A stretch of 13,222 nt of DNA from Candidatus Bathyarchaeota archaeon B26-1 (GTDB lineage Archaea; Thermoproteota; Bathyarchaeia; Bathyarchaeales; B26-1), in assembly GCA_001593925.1 (NCBI GenBank), contig LUCD01000070.1, forward strand, positions 1 to 13,222. Reading direction: 5' to 3'. The notes below the pieces were generated by a model that made no database searches, was not told where the DNA came from, and saw only the letters and a program-made list of their open reading frames with translations. Positions 9,001 through 13,222 of this stretch are shown piece after piece; the stretch's first letter is position 1; each line of letters begins with the position of its first letter. Position numbers and translations under genes: made by a program.

Positions 9001-9373
9001 CGGAAAAGGCCCCGCCACATATCAGGGAATCTACATCCACAAAGAGCATTGGGGTGCAGGCTCATACTCTCTCCCAGTCACATTATTAGAGTTCATAAAA
9101 TCCATGTACGGCGACAACAACGATCGCCCCAAGGGCTTGGAAGTACATACCGTACTCCGGAATCATACCATTCCAGTACAAAGACTCGTACTGGAAAGGA
9201 GAGACCATAGGGTTCAAGCTGATATACAAAGGGAAGAGGATATCGATCCCTGTTCTGTGGGGCCTGACGCCCGAAGAGTACGAGATCGGATGGCCGAAAC
9301 CATACCTGATTCACGGCGAGTGGTTCGCACCCGGCTCCAGCGCAGTGATGATAGTGACCGAGTTTTACGCTGA
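6044..9373 (+). CDS. Exported M28-peptidase-like / FtsX-like permease fusion, N-terminal part (frameshifted)
   Basis: ATG 6044 overlaps the upstream TGA (ATGA) and begins a clear signal peptide, MKIQTILLIFFLLASF, ending near residue 24. GTG 6032 is possible but less likely. Domains in order: PA-like segment (about 136-190); M28-peptidase-like domain (245-500) with YYDS (271-274), PGAQEATG (283-290), GHHQALTGS (317-325), INLD ending in Asp356, and His434; a beta-sandwich of carboxypeptidase-regulatory type with TDEYGRFEFTG (576-586); a helical stretch (775-825); three membrane helices (833-852, 862-881, 887-910); then the first FtsX-type helix (953-976) after MRKRSLRSVLT. From about residue 1027 the frame changes, and the last 80 codons, rich in Arg and Asp, are nonsense. 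The real protein continues in the next entry, giving about 1,523 residues. The canonical M28 ligands His, Asp and Glu-Glu appear as Tyr271, Glu and His318-His319, so catalysis is doubtful. The protein probably sits in the membrane with a large outer domain. Confidence 0.8.
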   Translation: MKIQTILLIFFLLASFPNLLVYSQAFPSQLLQSNDLDYSSLIQSVNMTEVKRLVEFFTSLGTRATGYEGNVKAALYIYNYFKDLGLSNVHIENFTVAEPINYGSNITLLSGPDAGRVLEIHPIRPNLVCTSTTPPGGLKGKLVYVGPGYLEDFDGVEVNGSIVIMDWYTMDRWINAAKLGAKAVIFIPPKRIITSPLGWSRRLKYLDNVPFKFPRFYVERDGATILLDNLGEDVRIVANQTWTKVQVMNVYAFLKGKNPEKADKFFVLTSYYDSYSPAPSVAPGAQEATGISALLELAKYFSSNPPDYSILFIAFGGHHQALTGSSYWATESFRPVDDPRRNETFEENYSVQINLDLQTGTDIPYFTSYLGAWSENCRNYWDEGLYWELLANYFRQVVEDLNEKKPAGMPEAGYRVRAHGGLYGYAGLLTETEHIPTQPWKEFPYDHEPAILNCMPAYTITTAFDDRPVYGEPFDTLELVNFDNLKTQLEIIRVFLVKLFNMPDDEYNQYVKRLKDREKGWMGFRTYNWHMIRGVVARWSRNVADYVPVPNSLVTFTSTGGRGIGPFIYLRRFAFTDEYGRFEFTGANQWDAIWTITAWKVNRYGNVTYAPDLGIHTWAPIVQNFRYRVGADRYCDVGFLVVFKAASLVLFDIISTSSLSLAETETGVQYPVLTVYQSDVHLPPESHSYWQYGTEVTVVNVPPEVPIEVLWKFGVERFPRAVVANITEKKILGFGYKLKVGEVVHLPLTSLIYADAFCKLNDERYNLLREFVPNLEKYDAFKNHLRAKELINVARDAFSNHEYSKAYRLILEAWDLSYKSYRYSRRWFEDTSLAVPFFAALMIPFIIILEKLTFNLRGFKKIISYLGIFSVTLTAFYVLHPGFHIAASPVMIIIGFSVLILSFPILIVLLRYASEFIRVVRITRIGMHEVGMSRLGMADRAISIGIEFMRKRSLRSVLTLISIIIMVASLTSLTSIEAYTFTKPSPGKGPATYQGIYIHKEHWGAGSYSLPVTLLEFIKSMYGDNNDRPKGLEVHTVLRNHTIPVQRLVLERRDHRVQADIQREEDIDPCSVGPDARRVRDRMAETIPDSRRVVRTRLQRSDDSDRVLR
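9119..9131 (+). other. Frame change inside the M28-FtsX gene
   Basis: Upstream of here the coding frame reads SMYGDNN; downstream the sensible frame is one base later and reads PRAWKYIPYSGI, then DSYWKGETIGFKL, leading straight into the second part. Dropping one C from CCCC (9127-9130) gives GDNNDRPRAWKY; dropping G9122 gives GDNNIAPRAWKY. Between this point and 9345 the second frame has no ATG, GTG or TTG, so it cannot be a separate gene start. The cause could be a sequencing or assembly error, a true mutation, or +1 recoding at CCC-A. Confidence 0.8.
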
Positions 9374-10616
9374 AGAGTTAGGGTTGAACCTCACGGAGAT
9401 CGACCTAGGAATGTATCCTTCAGTAACCTTTGAGGGCATAGAATTCAAAATCATAGGCGTGGTCAGTAACGATATACAGGAGCAACTGGACCTCGACGGA
9501 GCGGCGATGACCCCCATAATGTCTTGGTGGTCGGCCATCACGATGGGAGCCAACCCGTGGCTCGACGACGTTCACCTCGACCCCACCATGCCTGGCCACG
9601 GATACGCCATACTGCCCTACCAAGACGTCATGGCCCTCGGCGGAAACATAGCCAGTATCTCGATGAAGGTAGACGATCCTGACATAGTATATGACATGGC
9701 CAAGAGCCTCTTCCACCTCTTCCCAGATTACAGGTACTACATAAGCTACGGCGGTAAAACTTACACTCTATATAAGGGATTAACATTCACGGCTTGGGGA
9801 TTAACGTACCAGATTGTTCCACTCATCATCGTGATGTTGGCGGTATTCAACATAATGTTGGGGACCGTCCACGAACGTAAGAACATCATAGCCATCTACA
9901 GCACACTCGGGCTTTCAGCCGCCCATATAGGCTTCATGTTCTTGGCGGAGGCCGTTGCGTACGCCTTGATAGGGGGAATCGTGGGATATCTCCTCGCAAT
10001 CCTCCAGAGCCACATCTTCTCAGCCTTCATTCCGCCGATCAACTACTCTTCGACTTGGAGCCTAGTCGCGGTTGGAGGATCCATGCTCATAACCGTAGCC
10101 TCGTCGCTCTACCCCATAATCCTCGCGTCCAGACTCGTCACCCCAAGCCTTGAGAGGGTGTGGAGAATACCTACGAAGCCGAGAGGAGATGTTTGGGAGA
10201 TACCCTTCCCCTTCTACACCTCCACCATCCAAGAAGCTAAAGGAATAATCTCGTTCCTCAAGGAGTACATGGAACCCCACATCCTTAGAGACGCCCCCGG
10301 CTTCTCGGTCTCGAACCTAAAGGTCAGTGAAGGCGTGATGGCCGATCAGCCGTACGTGAGAGTGAGCATGGACGCTAGGTTGCCTCCATACGAACTCGGG
10401 GTTTCTCAGAATGTTGAGGTGTACATGCTCCAGATGGAACCGAAGAGGTGGGGTTGCCAGATAGTATTGAAGAGAAAGACTGGAACTTCGTCTGATTGGG
10501 AGAAGCTAAACAAGAGTTTTCTTGACCTCCTGAGGAAGCAGATGCTCCTCTGGAGGACGCTTAGACCCGAAGAAAAAGACCGTTACATGAAGCTCTTTAA
10601 GGAGGAGTCCTCATGA
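9345..10616 (+). CDS. FtsX/MacB-like permease, C-terminal part of the M28-FtsX fusion
   Basis: GTG 9345 is only the first start codon in this frame; conserved-looking sequence in the same frame extends upstream to about 9123, so this is the second half of the gene that begins at 6044, not an independent protein. Residues 1-150 from GTG 9345 continue a MacB-type extracellular domain (VTFEGIEFKIIGVV at 27-40). Three membrane helices follow at about 153-173, 192-220 and 238-262. VHERKNIIAIYSTLGLSAAHI (175-195) is the typical FtsX-permease loop after the second helix. A soluble C-terminal domain (280-423), which should be cytosolic, is unusual for short FtsX proteins. Permeases of this type work with a MacB/LolD-like ATPase, and none is encoded in the window. 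The TGA overlaps the next ATG (ATGA). Confidence 0.8.
   Translation: MMIVTEFYAEELGLNLTEIDLGMYPSVTFEGIEFKIIGVVSNDIQEQLDLDGAAMTPIMSWWSAITMGANPWLDDVHLDPTMPGHGYAILPYQDVMALGGNIASISMKVDDPDIVYDMAKSLFHLFPDYRYYISYGGKTYTLYKGLTFTAWGLTYQIVPLIIVMLAVFNIMLGTVHERKNIIAIYSTLGLSAAHIGFMFLAEAVAYALIGGIVGYLLAILQSHIFSAFIPPINYSSTWSLVAVGGSMLITVASSLYPIILASRLVTPSLERVWRIPTKPRGDVWEIPFPFYTSTIQEAKGIISFLKEYMEPHILRDAPGFSVSNLKVSEGVMADQPYVRVSMDARLPPYELGVSQNVEVYMLQMEPKRWGCQIVLKRKTGTSSDWEKLNKSFLDLLRKQMLLWRTLRPEEKDRYMKLFKEESS
10599..10605 (+). promoter_or_regulatory. Shine-Dalgarno site AAGGAGG before ATG 10613
   Basis: AAGGAGG lies within the last codons of the permease part and ends seven bases before ATG 10613. It fixes the start of the third operon gene and supports coupled translation through the ATGA junction at 10613-10616. 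Confidence 0.7.
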
Positions 10617-12565
10617 GTGTTGAGGAAGAAAGCGTAGCCAAAGAAGCCTTATGGGTTAAGTACGGGTCCGGAGTGTCGCCATTATCGATCATAGGCGCCT
10701 TATACGCAATCTTCATCTTCCTCCCAGCCCAGATTTACATATACCTCATGACTGGAGGGCTGGCTGGAATCCCCGTCGGATGGTTCACCCTCCTCTTCTT
10801 CCTGGAGATAAGCAAGTACATGGGTCGGAGGATGACTAAGCAGGAGGCAACCCTCCTCAGCATCCTAGTTGGGCTCGGATGGATTCCTATAAACTTTATA
10901 TATTCAGCCTGGTTCAGGCAGTCCGAGATAGCTCATTACTTCGACATCACGCCGTACGTGCCCGACTGGGCCGCGCCGCCTCCAGAGAGCAAGATACTAG
11001 AGCTGAGAACCCTGTTCCATCCTGTATGGGTACCCGTCTACACCGTATACTTCGCCTCTTGGGTCATAGTCTCAATGGTAAGCATCGGATTAGCGCTCTT
11101 CGCCAAGGAGATGTACTTGGAGGTTGAGAGACTTCCCTTCCCCATGGTTCAAGTGAGTAGCACCGCCATAATAGTCTTAACGGGCGAGGACGAGGCTCCT
11201 TTAAGGATGCTCGGAGCAGTCTCGCTTATAGGCTTCGTGTGGGGGTTCGTGCTCTACGGCCTACCCTTCCTCCACCAAGCCCTCACAGGAGAGTACGTGC
11301 AGTTCATACCGATCCCGTGGATCGACCTGAACAGATACGTGGAGACAACGCTTCCAGGAGCATTCTTGGGCATAGCTACAAGCCTGGGCACGTACAGCGG
11401 CGGATGGATCGTTCCGTTCCCCGTGGTCGCCGGCATGTTCTTGGCCTCTATAGCAGTGTGGATAGTCGCCAACACGTACGTCGTGTCGAATTGGGAGGCG
11501 TTAGGTCTCCCCGACGTGAACCCGGCTCTCCCGGGGGTTCAGTCATGGTGGTACCATGGGATGACGGTGGCCGCAGGCCTGCCACGTGCAAACATGTTCT
11601 TCTGGTTCTCGATCTTCTTGGGGCTGGGGTTAGCCGCGGGCCTACTCCCCTTGATACGCCGTCCAAAGATCATAATGGACGCCGCTACGTTGCTCTTCAG
11701 GCCCGTTACTAAGGTTAGGGAGAGGTACACCGAACCCATCTCCGGGTTGAAGGTTACGCTTCCTCTACTCATAGGCGGGATGGCTGGAGGAATAGTGCTC
11801 TTCGCCGTGCTCGTCCCAGAGTTCTTCTGGAGCAATCTGTGGATAATTCCGGCGATGGTAGGTTTCCCGCTCATCTCGACGATAATTGAATGTAGAACCT
11901 ACGGGGAGACTCCGACCGTAATATCGATCCCAGCATCCACCCTAACGTATCTCGCCTATTACGCCAGCGGATATAAGGGGGTCGACGTCTGGTTCGCGCC
12001 GACGATAGTTGGGGCTTCAGGCTTCAGCTGGCTTACAACGTTCAAGCTGGCAGAGCTGACCGAGACCCGTATAACGAGCATGCTCAAAGTATACTGGCTC
12101 CTCGTCCCCCTAGGGATAGTTGTAGGCTTCGTTTACTTGGAGCTTTTCTGGAGGATGGCGCCAATACCTTCAGGCAGGTATCCGGGAGTTCACATCTTCT
12201 GGCCTCTTTCAGCCACGAACACCGCCCTCTGGATCAGGGGAGGCCTTAAAGGCCTCTTCAGACCGGACTGGATACTGTACTCATTCCTCTTAGGGGCCGG
12301 CCTGTACCTACTATTGGACTTCACCCATTCCCCGATCACCTTCATCTATCTGGCAACGGGGGCCACGGTAGTCCCGCCGGTAGCCATCAGCTACCTGATA
12401 GGAGGCATAATAGGACTGCTCATCAAAAGGTTTAAGGGAGACGCGTGGTGGGAGAAGAATAAACTCATCCTTGCGGCCGGCCTCACGATCGGGCAGGGGA
12501 TAGCCGTCACAATCTCCATAGCAATAGGCCTAATCATAAATTCCATATGGACCCTTCCATTCTAA
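10613..12565 (+). CDS. Second OPT-like multispanning membrane protein
   Basis: This 650-residue protein has about 14 hydrophobic spans between residues 23 and 645 and no signal peptide. It shares with the first operon gene the block EVERLPFPMVQ (170-180), so the two are likely distant paralogues of the DUF6785 / oligopeptide-transporter-like group. Its C-terminal half looks closer to OPT proteins: GASGFSWLTTFKLAELTETR (467-486), and LLGAGLYLLLDF followed by YLATGATVVPPVAISYLIGG (579-598), which recalls the OPT 'AVGxxLPP' region. The recognisable DUF6784 ending of the first paralogue is not evident here. It starts at ATG 10613 with AAGGAGG at ideal spacing and overlaps the preceding stop by four bases, so it should be made together with the M28-FtsX protein. 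A solute importer is the best guess; a peptide substrate is suggested only by context. Confidence 0.78.
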   Translation: MSVEEESVAKEALWVKYGSGVSPLSIIGALYAIFIFLPAQIYIYLMTGGLAGIPVGWFTLLFFLEISKYMGRRMTKQEATLLSILVGLGWIPINFIYSAWFRQSEIAHYFDITPYVPDWAAPPPESKILELRTLFHPVWVPVYTVYFASWVIVSMVSIGLALFAKEMYLEVERLPFPMVQVSSTAIIVLTGEDEAPLRMLGAVSLIGFVWGFVLYGLPFLHQALTGEYVQFIPIPWIDLNRYVETTLPGAFLGIATSLGTYSGGWIVPFPVVAGMFLASIAVWIVANTYVVSNWEALGLPDVNPALPGVQSWWYHGMTVAAGLPRANMFFWFSIFLGLGLAAGLLPLIRRPKIIMDAATLLFRPVTKVRERYTEPISGLKVTLPLLIGGMAGGIVLFAVLVPEFFWSNLWIIPAMVGFPLISTIIECRTYGETPTVISIPASTLTYLAYYASGYKGVDVWFAPTIVGASGFSWLTTFKLAELTETRITSMLKVYWLLVPLGIVVGFVYLELFWRMAPIPSGRYPGVHIFWPLSATNTALWIRGGLKGLFRPDWILYSFLLGAGLYLLLDFTHSPITFIYLATGATVVPPVAISYLIGGIIGLLIKRFKGDAWWEKNKLILAAGLTIGQGIAVTISIAIGLIINSIWTLPF

Positions 12566-12573
12566 AAAGGGTC
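12550..12573. terminator. Possible hairpin between convergent genes
   Basis: GACCCTT (12550-12556) pairs perfectly with AAGGGTC (12567-12573) around a ten-base loop that contains the TAA stop of the second OPT-like gene. It lies between convergent genes and could serve both strands. There is no T-run after it on the plus strand, and archaeal termination depends mainly on T-rich tracts, so this is a weak call. Confidence 0.25.
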
Positions 12574-12621
12574 TTGCAGTATTCATCTATGCGCATATTC
12601 GATGTTGAGAATGGGCTGGGC

Positions 12622-13222
12622 TTAACCGTACCGTTCAAGGTTCACTATGTAGAACTTGTTCTCTCCGATGATTCTGTTCTCTGGAAAACGTTTAAAGATG
12701 GTCTCCGTAACCCTTCTGTCTCCAATAATCTTTTCCGCAATCTCGAAGCCGGGGTCCTCCTTAACGTAGATGATTCCGTGGTCCCCAATATTCTCGACTC
12801 TAGAGATCGTGTAGCCGTGTGTTGAGCCGTCTCCGTGAACGACTATCATGAGCCTCCCGTCGAGCGGGCGATCTTCTGGAATTCTCCTATCAACCTTGAA
12901 GTGTCCACGCGACCGGTTCACCCCTCTTCTATGCACCTCTAGTACTCTTCCTGAAACCCTCCCAGAGCCCTTGAGGACGTAGCCGCCCTTAGCCAAGAGA
13001 ACCCCGTCGATGAGGCGCATAAACCTTACGTTGCCTCTCTCCTCCGAGATCACCCCGATCCTACCCATAATCCTTATGTCTCCGCCGAAGCATCTCAACT
13101 TGTACGGAGGCTCATCGACCGTGCTTATTACGTAATCAACTCTGTCCTTGAGCTCGATCCGTAAAGCTACAGCCATGTCTTTTCCGTAATCGAACTGGAG
13201 GTTCTCAACCTTGGAGATGAAG
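12622..13222 (-). CDS. C-terminal part of a heparinase II/III-like protein (start beyond right edge)
   Basis: The minus-strand frame is open to the right edge. ATG 13176 is internal: the 15 codons before it (FISKVENLQFDYGKD) read naturally into the protein, so the gene is cut by the window and its N-terminus is absent. The visible 200 residues are beta-rich. From ATG 13176 they carry LKDRVDYVISTVDEPP (9-24), IMGRIGVISEE (36-46), LIDGVLLAKGG (55-65), GRVLEVHRRG (75-84) and VHGDGSTHGYTISRV (113-127), then KEDPGFEI near the end. This pattern resembles the C-terminal beta-sandwich of heparinase II/III-like polysaccharide lyases, as I recall the family; the catalytic toroid domain would lie outside the window, so enzyme activity cannot be judged. 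It converges on the transporter operon with 56 bases between stops. Confidence 0.6.
   Translation of the reverse strand, partial: FISKVENLQFDYGKDMAVALRIELKDRVDYVISTVDEPPYKLRCFGGDIRIMGRIGVISEERGNVRFMRLIDGVLLAKGGYVLKGSGRVSGRVLEVHRRGVNRSRGHFKVDRRIPEDRPLDGRLMIVVHGDGSTHGYTISRVENIGDHGIIYVKEDPGFEIAEKIIGDRRVTETIFKRFPENRIIGENKFYIVNLERYG

Noticed and set aside
9131..9373. C-terminal 80 codons of the first M28-FtsX frame as a real domain
   Set aside because: The stretch is crowded with Arg and Asp, has no fold pattern, and is out of frame with the sensible permease sequence.
11239..11712. Plus-strand frame of 157 codons
   Set aside because: It is an out-of-frame reading of the second OPT-like gene, rich in Arg and Pro, with no ribosome site.
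3879..12565. Classic oligopeptide transporter (OPT) assignment for the two membrane proteins
   Set aside because: The typical NPGPFNxKEH motif is absent from both, so I keep only an OPT-like label with the DUF6785 relation.
12547..12825. Plus-strand frame of 92 codons after the operon
   Set aside because: It overlaps the OPT-like gene end and runs antisense to the heparinase-like fragment, which has better protein-like sequence.
1..13222. tRNA, rRNA, CRISPR array, transposon or phage gene
   Set aside because: No cloverleaf-like segment, regular repeat-spacer pattern, transposase motif or phage gene was seen on either strand.

Overview
The window looks like a piece of a thermophilic archaeal chromosome, most likely from the TACK group. 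This is an inference from style, not from a marker gene. Arginine is mostly AGG/AGA and isoleucine often ATA. Short AT-rich boxes of the type CTTTAAAAG sit about 25 bases before gene starts. Some genes appear nearly leaderless, while others use a strong GGAGGTG ribosome site. TTG seems to be used as a start. No RNA gene, CRISPR array, insertion sequence or phage gene is visible.

Layout. (1) Positions 1-1676, minus strand: an amidohydrolase_2-type metal hydrolase followed closely by a protein of the M29 aminopeptidase / 2,5-dihydroxypyridine dioxygenase (NicX-like) superfamily, cut by the left edge. (2) Positions 1677-1802: a divergent promoter region. (3) Positions 1803-1997, plus strand: a small protein of unknown role, perhaps DUF2007-like. 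(4) Positions 2124-3665: an M14 zinc carboxypeptidase with an extra N-terminal domain, on its own near-leaderless promoter. (5) Positions 3879-12565, plus strand: a tight operon. Its members are a DUF6785/DUF6784 (OPT-like) membrane protein, a very large exported M28-peptidase-like / FtsX-like permease fusion, and a second OPT-like membrane protein. Both junctions are ATGA overlaps. (6) Positions 12622-13222, minus strand: the C-terminal part of what looks like a heparinase II/III-family protein, cut by the right edge.

The centre of interest is the 8.7-kb operon. The middle gene is read as two pieces because of a one-base frame change near 9119-9131. Joined in silico, it gives about 1,523 residues: signal peptide, PA-like domain, M28-like domain, beta-sandwich, membrane helices, MacB/FtsX-type permease, and a C-terminal soluble domain. 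The M28-like domain has lost or exchanged several canonical metal ligands. Coupling this protein to two OPT-like paralogues suggests one membrane machine that binds or processes an extracellular substrate, perhaps a peptide, and moves it across the membrane. No ATPase is encoded here. The nearby M14 carboxypeptidase and M29-like gene would fit peptide use inside the cell, but that functional link is inference.
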